From assembly GCA_917880885.1 (NCBI GenBank), contig OU862910.1, positions 17,868,710 through 17,932,709 of the forward strand: a DNA stretch of 64,000 bases, in the 5' to 3' direction. The stretch's first letter is position 1; the number at the start of each line of letters is the position of its first letter. Shown one piece after another: positions 34,213 through 46,308 of this stretch. Both the position numbers and the translations under genes were made by a program. The notes under the pieces are model-generated. The model did not search any database. It saw only the letters and a list, made by a program, of their open reading frames with translations, and was not told the origin of the DNA. The stretch is from Limnephilus marmoratus. Taxonomy: Eukaryota > Arthropoda > Insecta > Trichoptera > Limnephilidae.

Positions 34213-34358
34213 TGATTTATTTTTGGGGTATTATGCCATGCTATTGCAACATTAAAGTGTCCATCAATATCTGCCCTGATGGACACTCTAATGCTGTCTG
34301 AAACGTTGGCTAAAGAAGGAGGTAGCGCAAAATGAACCATAACCCAAAAATAAATCAC
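34213..34358. mobile_element. Foldback element, second copy of the 15969 family
   Basis: Outer arms are gtgatttatttttgggg and the complement ending at 34358 (ccaaaaataaatcac). The plus-strand loop carries GCCCTGATGGACACT and GCTGTCTGAAACGTTGGC, homologous to the minus-strand loop at 16025-16070. Arms are less perfect than in the first copy. Confidence 0.65.
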
Positions 34359-35162
34359 GAAATTAAAAAACATAATTAAATTAATTGATTAGTTGATTTA
34401 ATGAAGAGTTGATAAAATGAAATCGCATAAATTCTTTCAAAATTTACGTGAAACCGTGTTTTGTATCTAGTTGTAAATAGAAACTTATTGGAAACTACGG
34501 CATTTAAAATGTCATAATATTAACTAATTTGCATCGTTGAACATGTTATAACTACAAAAAAGTGTTATTTATTTCTATAAAAAATCTTTTTAATTAAGGT
34601 AGTCAACCAAATGGTTATAAATAATATCAATTAATTGGAATCTCGAAGCGATTTACGTATTTGCCAAAATTTATTGCTTTCGATGTGGGTAAATAATAAT
34701 TAATAGAATGTGTTTCTACTTTGGGTTGCTTTCTAAGTTATTATTTTATACTGCTCCTCGTTCAGTTGAAATGCTAATTAATTATACAATAATTTTTAAA
34801 TAAATCACCTAATAATTTCGACAGTGACTATTTTAGGAACAGGTTCTATTATATCTGAAAGCGAATTGTTGAAAAAAAATTGCCACTTTCTATTGACAAT
34901 AATAGATTTAACGACAATAAGTTAAATAGTGCGGAAGACTTCCTGACTAAAAGCTGTCACGACAATATGACAATAACAGCTAGTAGCTTTTGTATTTTTT
35001 TTATGGACGTAGGTTTTATAATAATTCATAATATTGAAGTCGTGAAATTCCACAAAAAATCACCATTCATCTTGAATGACTAAGATTTTTTGCTTAGAAT
35101 TTGACAACAATGAACAAATCGTACAAGAAAAGGACAGATATTCATGATGTTTTTTTTTACAG

Positions 35163-36436
35163 ATGAGGGGTTATGGAGTGCAAACATTACTCAGGGCTGG
35201 AGGAGACTTCGGCGGCGCTGCTCTCGACTTAGAGTTCCTCGTGGTCCTGCCCCTCGTGAAGGCTCTCCGCTGGACTCTCCTGATAGAGACTCCCCCATCC
35301 CTCCAGAATCGCGCTCTAAATACTCCCCCCTCTCAGATACGCAAGAAGATCCCCCACCAGAGCTCAAACCCCAAGATAACGGAAAACTGTCTTTAAGAAA
35401 CAGAGTCAAAGTATTAAAATCTTCGTCAGTCAGAGCGGGTGGTGCAAGTGTTCAAGAACTGCAGAGGTCATTAAGGGGAGGTCTGGGAAGAATACAAGCC
35501 GGTCTGAGGAGAAGAAGAGCCTTATCTGTTCAAGATGTATTTTGTTCCCACGCCACATTCTACGTCCCAAGTCCCAGCGGACCAACCTCATTACCCCATG
35601 GCAGATCACCTCCTCACCCTGAAGAAGCTAGTATAGACTACAGGAGATCAGTCTGGGAAATAGGTAGGAGACCTTCCGTTGTACGATCAGAAGACATCTC
35701 TCCACCACCTCGAGCTCCCCGCCAACAAGACAGGGGCACTTCAGCAAGGAGAGGAAGCTCTCCAGACATATATCACAGAGAAAATCGCCTAGTCAACAGC
35801 AGGAACACCAAATTAACAAGAAGTCCATCACAAAAATTATACACAGATGAAAACTACGAACACCAAAGAAATTACAACGGTTTGAGCAGGGTCAATTCGA
35901 CCGCATCGAGAATATCAACATACACCGAAAACAATAATTTACCGAAACCACTACGACCTTACAGCGAATATAATAATAACGATACTAAAACTAGTCAATT
36001 TTTACCTAGGTACGTGAATGGTAACAGTGAGAATAATAGAAATAGTTTTTGGGGATCTTCAGATTACAGACCAGTTTATGAAGAAAGAAGATTTGTTGGG
36101 ACAGGAGTTAATCAACCGAGAGGTTTACCACCTAAACCAAATGCAAGACCTTTACCACCTATTCCTTCAACGCAGCACAATGGCAACCAGAACAGGCAGC
36201 TTGATCTGTGTAGGAATCACGAACAGGTTAGGAATCACGAGCAGGTGAGGAGCCACGAACAGTTCAGGAGTCACGAGCAGAACGGTAGCCAAGAGCAGCA
36301 CCGACCGAGCGCAGACCACAAGCAGCACGATGAGGTCGATCATCACAGCACTAAGCAGCTATCCCAACACTCCCCTCCCGCAAGGCTGTCTCCAGAACAA
36401 AGACCGGAAGAGCGCGATGGATCACTTCTAACAGAG
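35163..36436 (+). CDS. PDZ-domain protein, large low-complexity exon
   Basis: Follows the acceptor TTTTTTTTTACAG (AG 35161-35162) and ends at donor ACAGAG|GTACGA (GT 36437-36438). With one base from the previous exon it gives 425 codons and a phase-0 end. The frame stays open past the donor to 36496, but those codons are intronic in this model. The product is hydrophilic and probably disordered: a basic start (GWRRLRRRCSRLRVPRGP), a Ser/Pro-rich stretch, and a basic Leu-rich segment (LQRSLRGGLGRIQAGLRRRR). A proline motif (GLPPKPNARPLPPIP) could bind SH3 domains. Near the end is a tandem repeat of RNHEQ/RSHEQ units. No enzyme motif. I think it is a scaffold N-terminus, related in layout to insect big bang or vertebrate PDZD2, but this is tentative. 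Confidence 0.75.
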
Positions 36437-37151
36437 GTACGACCAATCACGGTTATTAATTACCTCAAGATTGTAAAAACCATCGAATTAGCATAATAAT
36501 TTAGTATTTGTTGCTCGATTTGCTATTATCCAATTAACGACAGTCCATCATCTCAAATTTTAAATATTACTAGCAGTTTAATAACCCCATGTCACCCAAG
36601 GTTTCAAAACTCTTCAACGAAAACTTTTTCTTATTGAACAATGCAGTGAATTGTCTTATATTTTTACCATTGCTCCATTAATCTTTATGGAAATCAACGT
36701 TAAATGACTCAACATAATTGAACAAACCTAGAAATTAAAAATATTAATAAAAGTGCATTTTTTATAACGAGCTATGCGTTTGCGAGTTTTAATTTCAACA
36801 AGCAATCTCAACTATAACCAAATGCTTTGCTATCATCAAGAATGAAACAACATGCAAACCTAGTTAGAATAATAATTTATTATAGCTTCCCCACGTGAGT
36901 AGGATAACCGGGTGTTATTTGTGTAGGTCAGAAGGGGCTGTTTGTATCAGAAAAACTAAACTAACAACATGTTGTTAGTTGTTATTATGCCATGTGCTGC
37001 CAAAGAATTCCCTGGGCAATTCCGGGTTACGTATCGCGTTCCGTGTTATGCGATGCCAGCCGGCCCGGCCCCTGATCAGTGAACAATGCGCCATGGTGAG
37101 TCATCGTGCAATTAGCCGATGGCCGATTACATCTCGGTGTTTTTTTCTCAG
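36437..37151 (+). other. Intron 2 of the PDZ-domain gene
   Basis: GT at 36437 and a polypyrimidine tract with CAG ending at 37151 (tttttttctcag). No repeat recognised; the sequence becomes more GC-rich near 37010-37110. Confidence 0.6.
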
Positions 37152-37293
37152 GTGACGTTCACAAAGTGTGCCGGTGGGAAGGGTCTCGGATTCAGCATTG
37201 TGGGGGGACGGGATTCTCCCAAAGGAAACATGGGCATCTTCGTGAAGACCATCTTTGAAAATGGACAAGCTGCGGACTCGGAACTAAAAGAAG
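37152..37293 (+). CDS. PDZ-domain protein, exon with first half of PDZ domain
   Basis: Starts in phase 0 ([20 protein letters not shown]) and ends GAAG|GTAATC (GT 37294-37295), leaving phase 1. GLGF is the carboxylate-binding loop of PDZ domains. The following [20 protein letters not shown] and LKEG are strand B-C and the region before the conserved D-E-I-L of strand D. The best match in memory is the PDZ type of PDZD2/interleukin-16 precursor and its insect relatives, which bind C-terminal tails at cell junctions or membranes. The second half (about 40 residues, including the helix) must be in a later exon, which I did not find in the window. Confidence 0.85.
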
Positions 37294-37845
37294 GTAATCT
37301 ATTTTTTGGAATTTTTCTTAATTGTGTTTGTCTTTATCCACTTTTTCTGGGTCTTGAAAAACATACGAGGCAGTAGCAGCAAATACATTAAGAGAGCCAC
37401 TTTCCTTCTTCTGTGACATTTACAATTTTAAAGGAAAGAAACTAATTTGTTCCTATTTTTGGTCTTGCTAAAGGTGTGTTTATTTGGGTTCAAGATTCTC
37501 TCAGATAACAAATAAATGGGACGTTGAAGTGTTTAGCCATGTTTCACTTCTTCTTCCTACGTTTTGAGTTAATGTTTCGGACATCCTTGCAATATCAATC
37601 AACAGGACAGATGTACAGCTTACAGCAGTAGAAAAACATGTGTTTATTTGTGTAGTAATGGTATCTTGTCGCAGTTGTCGAAATGTTGGTTAAATACGGG
37701 GAGGAAACGCCACTTTAGTCTTGGCTCACTAAACCAAAAGTCAGACCACACGTATTTTTTTAGTAACGGAGGGTTTGTTATTTTTACGAACTGTTATTTC
37801 AACCCCTTTATTAAGTCGAGTTGGGAACTCATTTCTTATCTTGCA
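37294..37845. other. Intronic sequence after the PDZ exon, nothing recognised
   Basis: No further exon with PDZ-like sequence is visible; a 95-residue frame at 37648-37935 overlaps the repeat at 37850 and is not protein-like. Confidence 0.4.
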
Positions 37846-37849
37846 CAAT

Positions 37850-38153
37850 TTGGGAGTCGGGAATGGTTACCGCCGCCCATTCATTGGATAACCAACACCT
37901 ATAGGTCACCCCAAGTGGTTTACTACGTTTGGTGACTTAGCAGGGGTGCCCGGTTTACGGGGTATAGTTTGTTTGGATCTGGCGGCTGATGACCTGGACA
38001 CACTGAACCCTAGATTCTTACCAGCCCCCTTACCTTTTCCCAGAAATTCCCAGAACTTCATCTCCTTCCTTTCCTTAAAAAGACCCTCCACACGCATCCC
38101 CAAAGATGACATAGTCCCTCCCAAGGCCTCCTGTGTGGAGCTAATGTAAAAAA
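37850..38153 (+). repeat. Short poly(A) repeat sharing LINE tail
   Basis: Starts 'tttgggagtcgggaatggtt', keeps gtcaccccaagtggtttact and the pyrimidine-rich middle, and ends ggcctcctgtgtggagctaa + tgt + poly(A) (38147-38156). Frames on both strands here are repeat shadows. Confidence 0.8.
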
Positions 38154-38156
38154 AAA

Positions 38157-40790
38157 GTCTAGGCACAGTCCTAATTTCAGTGCCCTCAATGAGTTTAACT
38201 TTATAAATACCACAAACCATAATCATCACTAATAAACTCTGGGATTACAAAAACGGACAACCCAAAAAAGTGTTTATAATCCGAAAATAAATACCATCTC
38301 TTTTTATGAAGAAATCTCACGTCTTGGTAAAGTAGGTCTAATGATATTCATGCATTTAACGAGTGATAGAAAAAATGTCTAAACACTTTTTTAAGCATTT
38401 TTTTTTCAAAGTTCAAATAAAAGAAACTGGTATCGCATGTTGTTTGTTAAGTTCCGTAGTCATTTAACATTGCATAGGTTAGGTTAGACAACAAATTATT
38501 TACCTGCAAGAAAGGTTGACTCGTGTATCCTTGCATCCTGTTGACATTTGGACACGGAATTGTTAATCTTGGAATGCTATCTCAAACAAAGATACGGATC
38601 TCGTCTATTGAAACTGTTTGAGCCTTGTTACCCTATTAGATCCAATTAAGAAAAAGCTGTACCTTCAAACTGTAAACTAGCTCCAATTAATTACATACAA
38701 GATCACGTTTTATGTTTTATAGGCCGTTTGGAACGCAAACATGGACTGTTTCCAAAAGTTGTGACGAAATTTACAAATTACGTCGCGTCAGTTTTATTAT
38801 AATCTTTAGTGCTTCATGTCAAAGAACCAAACTTAAAGTAGGTACTCAAGATTTTCAAATCCGTCTTTTCTCTTCTACAAGTTTTTGAAAAGAGTAAAAG
38901 CCAAAAACCGTTGGCCCAATACAAAGAAATCAGATAACATCTGAAGTGGCATTTCGCGTATTTCGTATTATGTTTACTTTCTGAAAATGATTTCATCGGC
39001 AGCACAAAAAAACTTAGCTTGTACCGAATCAATCATGTATACCGGAAATTATAAGTTTTAGTGGAGCGTGGGGTCTTTGTTGATGAATTGAACCAACTGC
39101 TGCACGAATCACAACCAACCTTGGTAGTTAAACCATTATCATGACTTAATTACTGAAAGGCGAAAGGTCAATTAAAGATACTAAATTGTCCAGACACCCA
39201 CATTGTTAGGACAGTCTTTTAAAATTTTGGGAAGGGTCGAAGGAACTGGTTGATTAACCTTTTCTTCAATTAAAATTGCTGCGTTGCATGTCCTGCTTAA
39301 AACAGATTGAAGCCTTCTGTTTTTTTTCTTATCTGAGCATTGTTCTTCAGAATTAACTTATCTATAAAAATGTTGATGTGAATACCCTCATTAAAAGTGT
39401 TGCAATGACAATATAATCTACCCAACATTTAAATTAAAGTCGAACATTGGAACAAGTATAAAAAAATATTTTCAATGATTTTAAGAGGCTCTGAATAATG
39501 TCTCATTATTTATAGCAGATTTTCAGTGTAAATAGATTTTTTTTATTCATTTTTCCCATTCAGTTTGTTTGATTTCACATGAGATTCATCTGCATTTTAA
39601 ATGCAGTTGAATCCCAAAATACGTTTTTTTAACGACAGAATATTTTTTTATCAAGACCGGTATCAAAATTATTATTTTTTTTGTTACAAATTCGTATGCC
39701 ATCCAATCGTTAAAAATAGCATTAAGTTTTTCACGGTTTTGTTATTTTGCTATACAAATAACCTTTATTATTTCAATAACATAGATTCACTCAAGTGTCC
39801 TTTAGATTCCTTTGCATTATTCACGTAGCCTTTATAAATTATTTTACTTCCTGATCAGATGTTTTATAGTAGATATAACAAATACCACACAACAACCGCT
39901 GCTTCGAAATGTAGATTAAAAGTGTATACGTGCGTTATTCTTATCACTTATCAAGTAATGAATGCAAACACTGACATATCTACAAATCCTTCAACTTCAG
40001 TTAGACCACCCTTTTCTTAGCTCACTTGGCTTATTTCTTGCAATATCATAAGCAATTGTTAGATAACGTTTCCATTTTCCAATAATGACGCTTGTTTAAT
40101 CTTCTAGTATGAATGCGATGTCAGTTGCAGCCATTCCTTTGTATTGTATCTACTGCTTTGTCGACTGCATAAATTACGTAAATAAAGCCCATGCAAGTCC
40201 TTGATCGCCTCCTCACCATTTGCACGTATTATCATTTTATAGTGTGTAATTACGTGTTGCGATACCTGCTTTGCAATAACCAATAGGCGTTTATTATTCT
40301 GGGTGATATTCTCATCGTGTTGCATCTAGTTTACAGATTAATTCACTGTTTTACGCTATAATGCGCGGAGTGCTAAACAGAAGTTAATGACTAGGTAAGA
40401 AGTAACTACATGTATGCACTTCAAGATATTACATTTAATAATGGATGATTGTTACTCTGATTATAATAGGGCACTTTACAAGCACATTACGCATTACTAG
40501 GACATTTTTAAAAATCTGTTCTTATCGACAGCTGACATGGACTAAGCTGGATACTTTATATCTTTTTTATCTTATCGAATGTGCGTGTGGTAGGGGTAGC
40601 CCGAGTACCTTTGGACAACATCTATGAATAATGAACATCTTAAGACATCAAGAAAAAAATTGCTGTGATTTTGGTGTGTTAAGGATCCATTTCATTATTT
40701 TGGGCGAGAACGATATCAGAAGAAAGATATCACAGTAATCTTTACCTATACTAACAAGATAACCTAAGGGTCCCTAAGACAAACATAATT
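38157..40790. other. Long non-coding stretch
   Basis: AT-rich, with no gene, RNA or repeat border I can support over 2.6 kb. It could be intron of the PDZ gene. Confidence 0.4.
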
Positions 40791-40794
40791 ATTA

Positions 40795-41060
40795 TTATAC
40801 TTTTGAATGTAGCTATAACTTTTTGGTTATCCATTATAGATAAATGAAACAATTTAACTTTGTTTGAACCACTTTTATATTTGAGTAAATTCGACCGATT
40901 TCAGAACGACCGTTCCTTCTTCAGGGCAAATGTATACTATAATAATATGGATGGGAACAATGTATTATTATAGTTGGGGTGGAGCCGTTGCTAAATAATA
41001 ATGAAGAGTGAGTGGGTAGGGGAACATATCCATGATTGTGGGCCTCAATGAACTGAAAAT
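40795..41060 (-). mobile_element. Penelope-like terminal repeat, uninterrupted copy
   Basis: Contains ttgaatgtagctataacttt, ttatccattatagataaatg, aaccacttttatatttgagt and the hammerhead-like motif on the minus strand at 40898-40924 (CTGAAGA, A, GGAAC, GGTC, GTTCT, GAAAT). Then it has the stretch 'ggtggagccgttgctaaata' shared with 18370-18420. It serves as the reference for the interrupted copy at 17188. Confidence 0.7.
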
Positions 41061-41781
41061 TTGGAAAGAAACATTCATTTTCATAATTCATAACAACTCC
41101 AAAATTAAGACATACAGTTCCGGGGGTTAATGCTGGAAGTGTCTATATGTTGGTTTTGGTAATTTGATTTAGGTTTTAGAAAGTAATCTAAAACGTCCCT
41201 TATTTGAATGCTATGATTATTCTTTATTATAGTTATCTATATCAGTTGCTGAAGACCAGATTGATGAAAGTTTTGTTTATCTAATGTGGAAGTCAATATT
41301 GATTCAGCCTTCTTACGTCAAGAAATCGATAAACAATCTCCATTCCTGACGATTCAAAAATTTGACATAGGCACTTCTAGCATCAAGCCCCAGAAATATT
41401 TATTAAAATTTATGTAATAGTGAGCTATCATGTAACGTCATGAACGCTATCGTTCATGATTTTAACAAATAGACCCACCTGTCCAACAAAACAAACAGGC
41501 CTTTTTGACACCCATCAAATTCTTATCAGTGAAAGTGTTGATTCAATGAATACATTTTGTTAGATATCAATAATATATTTTTAATACGGCTCATATAACC
41601 ATGTCAAACACGTGTTTACGTAGATTGAATTTGAATGAAAGGTTTCAAAGCTCCACTGCCATTAGGAAAACCACAGATAATTTTACTTATATTTTAATTT
41701 ATCCAAGACACTCCTCTAGGTAGCATTTGAATCTTGCTTATGTCAGTAGTTCTTGGTCGACACAGTTAAAGTATGATAGAG
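41061..41781. other. Possibly decayed retroelement interior
   Basis: Directly follows the PLE terminal repeat and may be its interior, but no reverse transcriptase or GIY-YIG motif can be read. Confidence 0.35.
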
Positions 41782-42209
41782 TTAAGGGCCCGAAGCCCGG
41801 ATTTGTACCGATTTATTACCACGGTAAGTTTTAAAGCTCTTAAAAAAATATATGTTATTCTTGAAGATAATATCTAGACTTTGGCCGCGCCGAAACGCAA
41901 ATTATATAAAATTCCCTCGATAGAAAAAAATCGGAAAGTATGCTCCAAAAATTATTATTAACACTTTTGTTTCAGTTATTCTACAAGTTATATGTATGAA
42001 AAAATTCACAGTGTTTCTTTAAACTTTAAATGCTGTTTAAGATAATGCCCGGGAGATTTTTGCTGTATTTTAAACGAGTCGTGTTTTGTTAAACATTTTC
42101 GCAATTTTCGCATTGATTTTGTCGCTGAAAATGTTAGCGCTCTCCTCTAACATTCGTCATTTCGTATCTCTCCATCTTCTTCTTTTCGGGCCCGGTTCCA
42201 GAGCCTTAA
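41782..42209 (-). mobile_element. TTAA-bounded MITE (piggyBac-like), complete copy
   Basis: TTAA at both ends (41782-41785 and 42206-42209). Terminal repeats GGGCCCGAAGCCCGG and, from the other end, GGCTCTGGAACCGGG are imperfect. The body, including attttcgcaattttcgcatt, matches 19503-19880 and 31020-32075 in inverse orientation. TTAA targets are typical of piggyBac elements. No intact frame. Confidence 0.75.
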
Positions 42210-42213
42210 ATAT

Positions 42214-42356
42214 GACCTAGGATCCCATTATCTCAGTGGTAGAGCATCGTCCCGGTAAGGCCAAGGTCCTGGGTTGAATTCCAAGATGTGACCGTATGGT
42301 TTTCTGATTTATCTCTTCCAAATTTACGATTGAGAGTCGCTAATATTGTTTTCAGT
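42214..42356 (+). repeat. tRNA-derived SINE, family B relative
   Basis: Head TATCTCAGTGGTAGAGCATC (A box) and GGTCCTGGGTTGAATTCCA (B box, changed), then a tail with 'ttacgattgagagtcgctaa' as in the copies at 3768-4090. It directly abuts the TTAA MITE. Confidence 0.65.
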
Positions 42357-42399
42357 GATTAAAAAAACATTTGGATGTATGATTATATTGATTATTAAG

Positions 42400-43030
42400 T
42401 AACTAACTAACCATCACGCCGTTTCCCCGTAGGCAGAGAGGACGGACCGCCAAACAACTCGGCCTCCTTGCCTCGTTCACATTCATACATCGTCTCATAC
42501 ATGCTCTTCTATTATTCTGACTCTTGACATGACGCGATTCAAGTTTTTGATTCACTTGGTCGTGTTATGTCTTTCTCGGGCGTTCCCGACTTCTTCTGAC
42601 ATTCACATTTGCGTCGTATATTCTCCTTACACTCCTATTCTCGTTCATTCGCTCTACATGCCCAAACCATCTGAGCGTTCCATTTTTAATCTTACTCATT
42701 ACGTTTACATCAGCCTTGCGTTCTGTGCGGATCTCCACGTTTCTCGATCGTACATGGTTTTGCCATACATACGCCTCAGAGATCTCATTTCTACAGCATT
42801 TAGTCTTCTTTCATCCTTTCTCTGTCAGTTCCATGCCTCACTGCCATGCATCAGGGTAGGTACTAGTACTCCATTATGGACGGCTAGCTTCGCTTCTTTG
42901 GACAGTTTTTTTTATTGGCGCCAACGGCATTCAGTCCTCCTTTAATAGAGTTACCTGCATTCACCCTTCTTTCAATATCTCTATCAGCCTTCCCATCTCT
43001 CGTAAACATACTTCCCAAATGCACGAAGTG
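42400..43030 (-). pseudogene. RTE/CR1-like LINE C-terminal remnant
   Basis: The minus strand encodes, with stops and frame changes, VEMRSLRRMYGKTMYDRETW, then TLRWFGHVERMNENRSVRR and RRSRERPRKT. This basic C-terminal region follows the thumb in RTE-like reverse transcriptases. The plus-strand frame at 42529-42945 is its shadow. The element is old. Confidence 0.65.
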
Positions 43031-44490
43031 ATTATGCAAATAAATAAATAAATTACCCCAGATATCATCGTTTTCAAGAGTTTTTTTTAATTTTTCTTAC
43101 TTGCAATTTATTATATGTTCATTTAATACCGTTGTTCGGCAGTACGCTTTTCATTAATTTGTCCAGATTTGATCACCGTTACAACTTTAATATGATGATA
43201 ATATAGCATTTTTATACGTCATTGTTGATATTCCGCTGTGAAATTGAACCTAAAGTGGAGTAAAACTGACGAGTGGGTAACAGCGTACCGCTGATAGCGT
43301 CGTTGTAGCCTCTCTCTCTTCCTGATAGCCGATGGACGTGACGGAAAGAGACTTTGCAGCGGAGCTCTTGGCGGCAGGAGCTTATAGTAGTGGTCGCGAG
43401 CAGCGGTTATTTGGCGCCCGTTATCGGCACACATCACCTGCTCCATTACCGTAGACCCTATATATTCTATATACACAGTACACACTCCATACGGAGTTTA
43501 GATTTAATACAAGTAAAAGATGCAGAAGTTTTTAAAGAAATGACGATCGAAATATGTCGAGAGTCAAAATGCAGAATGGTGATCTTTATAGTGGTTGTTA
43601 TAAGGCTACGAAAATGTGTTTCTTCGGACGGGAAGAGAGGTATGATGGTTTTGAAAATATCTTCAAGTAGGTAAGTATTGTCGATGAAGTTTGGGTGTAG
43701 TGATATTCTCTGTTGGTTGAAGATCACCATAAAAAAATCTACATAGTTGTAAGAATATGAATGTTGTTGACTGAGCGACCATTTGGCATTTCATCTTTCC
43801 GTAAATTTGTTTGTTTCGTTCCGGTTCCAGTACAAGGTGGCAACCGGGTTGGATATTACATTTTATCCCGCTAGAGTTCGCATGGTCGTGATTCCTACTA
43901 GGAAATATTTTGAATATAATAATAGAAAATCTCCAATAGACTAATCTCGTTTTTATAAGTATATTTATTGGCACTAGTATAGTCACATTCAATGGCATTC
44001 AATATTTTTAGCATACTTTTCGATTTTTTTCAAAATCGGTGATCAGAGGGTGAGAGGGGGCTCTTTTTAGGCCAGGTTTGGATCAATTGAATTTTCTGAA
44101 TCCCCGGTAGGTATTTTACAGCTTTCCAAGCTAAAACCACTAAAATTGCTAAAATTGACAATTTTGGAAAAGTTAGGTAATTTTAAACAGAGCTGTATCT
44201 CAAACGCCATTAAGTTCATATATTTTTTAAATAATGGCAAATTTAGACTTCTTCAAAAAAGTGTTGAATATTTTTCGCCGAAAAATTAGACCTTCGCAGT
44301 CCAAATCGGCAAAAACTGAAAAAAAGTTAAAAAAATGTGATTTTTTGGATAATCGACAAAGGTCCTGAGGTCGGCTGAAGTCGGTTGGAGACGAAAACTT
44401 TTTTTATTAGGCATCCGTCATGTATAACATACCAAAAAATCCCGCTTTTAAATGATAAATTTACCTTATTATATTTGTATTATTAAAATC
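43031..44490. other. Non-coding sequence, nothing recognised
   Basis: A moderately GC-rich patch (43255-43460) has overlapping short frames on both strands without domains or splice support. Confidence 0.4.
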
Positions 44491-44494
44491 TTCT

Positions 44495-44890
44495 TCTTCC
44501 TTGCGCTGTCCCAACTCATTGCCTAGGTAGGCTGTTGGGGTCGGCTCTTCTCGTTCTTAGGTTGTAATTTCTTCTGTTCTGGATATCGCCTTCATCCAGG
44601 CCGTTTCTCTGAAGAATTTTGGAGCATTGAGTCATCCAGGAGTTCTTCGGCCTTCCTCTGGATGACTGTCGATGAAGCTCCATAGACATTGCCTGCCTCA
44701 CTGTGTGGTCTGATGGTCTCCGTCTTATGTGTCCATACCATCTCAACTGTCGTTCCTCCAGCTTACTATTTATGTCTGTGACACCCAGGCTACCACGAAT
44801 GCGTGAACTTTTGATCTTATCTTTTAGTGATACTCCTGCCGACCATCTAAGCATTCGCATTTCTGCTGTTGCGAGTTGCCTAGAGTAGGA
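44495..44890 (-). pseudogene. RTE-like LINE, C-terminal end
   Basis: The minus frame 44516-44860 contains MRMLRWSAGVSLKDKIKSSR, IRGSLGV, LEERQLRWYGHIRRRPSDH and SRGRPKNSW. These are the conserved C-terminal blocks of RTE-type reverse transcriptases, here ending PNSLPRQ. It is open for 114 codons, so younger than 42400-43030. A 90-bp identical scrap is at 11455. Catalytic part absent. Confidence 0.8.
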
Positions 44891-45340
44891 TACCGTATTA
44901 TTAAAATATATTTCCTGAAAATTGGTAAATGTTTCCTAAAAGTCGGTATTTCTGAAACAGGGCCCTGTTATCTTGGGTTTATCTTCTTTAATCATACATG
45001 ATAAAAGGGAGAGGTACTCGTAATATTTCTGAAACTGGAGTCCAAATTTGAAGTACCTTATTGATTTATTTAACTTTGCTAATATTTAACATAACCACTT
45101 TATTTCTTTCGCCATTTTCCAGACATTTGAGCGCATCACAGAGCGTTCAATTTATATTGTTACTCGTTTAATAACTCGTGACCAGTACCGTCCAAACGAT
45201 AATTTGGATAGTTCCGTTTCGGACACGGACGTAGCAGATGAATGAAAATACACTCGTATTGTCCACTCCGTGACGTTCCGAGTTCCGACGTTCTGACCTC
45301 CTTCGCTCATCTTCACACTTCAGAATTCTCGTCTTTTTTT
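44891..45340. other. Non-coding sequence, nothing recognised
   Basis: No supported feature. Confidence 0.4.
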
Positions 45341-45342
45341 AC

Positions 45343-46308
45343 GTAGCTCCACACAGGAGGCCCTGAGGAAAATAATTTCCATCGGTGCCTCTGTCATCTT
45401 CGAGGATGCTGTGTGGAGGGTCTTTTTAGGGAAAGGAAGGAGAGTAAGTTCTGGGAAGGAAAAATATATGTGGGGTGGGTAGGATCCTGGAGGTCAGTGT
45501 GTTCAGAAGTGACGGCCGTTTGAATCCATAGAGAAATCAAAAGGTGTCCCTCAACCCTCAACCAGTCTCACCTGATCCGACCCGCCACGCACTAGGTGGA
45601 CAAATACATCCTCCATCAAGACCTAGACAAACTTAACCCATAAACCAGGGCACCCCTCCTAAGTCATGAAACGTAACGAACAGCTTGGAGAAACATATGG
45701 TGTGGTTAAGTGTTGGTTATCCAATAAATGGTTCCCGGTGGCGTATTTACAATCCCTACCGGGTTTCAGTCGCTTTAAATTTTCCATATCAAAATTTAAA
45801 TATTTAGAAATAAAATTATTAATTTCTAACATACACATTGGAAAGATTATTTCATCTAGATTTTAGAACAATTTTTGTTTTTGCAAAGTGATAAAAAATT
45901 ATCAATATAGAGGTGAATTTACAATATATGGGAATAATATTAAAATTTAAATACTTATAAATAAAATTATTAATTTCTAATATACACATTGGAAAAATTA
46001 TTTCATCTAGATTTTAGAACAATTTTTGTTTTTGCAAAGTGATAAAAAATTATCAATATAGAGGTGAATTTACAATATATGGGAATAATATTAAAATTTA
46101 AATATTTAGAAATAAAATTATTAATTTCTAATATACACATCAGAAAGATTATTTTATCTAGATTTTAGAACCATTTTTGTTTTTGCAATGTGATAAAAAA
46201 TAACCAATATGGAGGTATATTAAACATGTAAATTGTCGTTACCGCGACTGAATCGGTACAGGTTTTGTAAATACGCTTCCCGGAGCTGCGGTACTCATAC
46301 CCGCCTCC
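45343..46308 (-). repeat. Short poly(A) repeat, long subfamily, split by minisatellite
   Basis: 45343-45765 runs from the shared tail (plus strand gtagctccacacaggagg) to 'ataaatggttcccggtggcg'. The last part of the repeat (ctgcggtactcatacccgcc, tcccga) is found only at 46260-46308, after the tandem array at 45791-46215. The middle carries 'aagtgacggccgtttgaatc', typical of the longer subfamily. Confidence 0.6.
45791..46215. repeat. Minisatellite, 151-bp unit, about 2.8 copies
   Basis: The unit starts aaaatttaaatatttagaaa and repeats at 45791, 45942 and 46093. It contains ttagaacaatttttgttttt and 'gtgataaaaaattatcaatatag'. Copies differ by a few bases, so the array is fairly recent. No coding potential. 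Confidence 0.85.

Larger units (their letters stand above)
26562..35162 (+). other. Intron 1 of the PDZ-domain gene (8.6 kb)
   Basis: Bounded by GT at 26562 and by the acceptor TTTTTTTTTACAG ending at 35162. It holds a TA-flanked MITE, a hAT element with an inner LINE, a TTAA MITE with an inner LINE, a short-repeat tail and two foldbacks. The stretches 27410-27860, 30195-31015, 32080-32795, 33170-34205 and 34365-35140 show nothing recognisable. Confidence 0.55.

Noticed and set aside
35163..35396. Alternative frame starting MRGYGVQTLL at the exon start
   Set aside because: It closes after 77 codons, and only the long frame agrees with the phase of the upstream and downstream exons.
42529..42945. 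138-residue plus-strand frame
   Set aside because: Shadow of a decayed RTE-like C-terminus on the minus strand.
43219..43730. Overlapping frames on both strands in a GC-richer patch
   Set aside because: No domain, no splice context and similar length on both strands.
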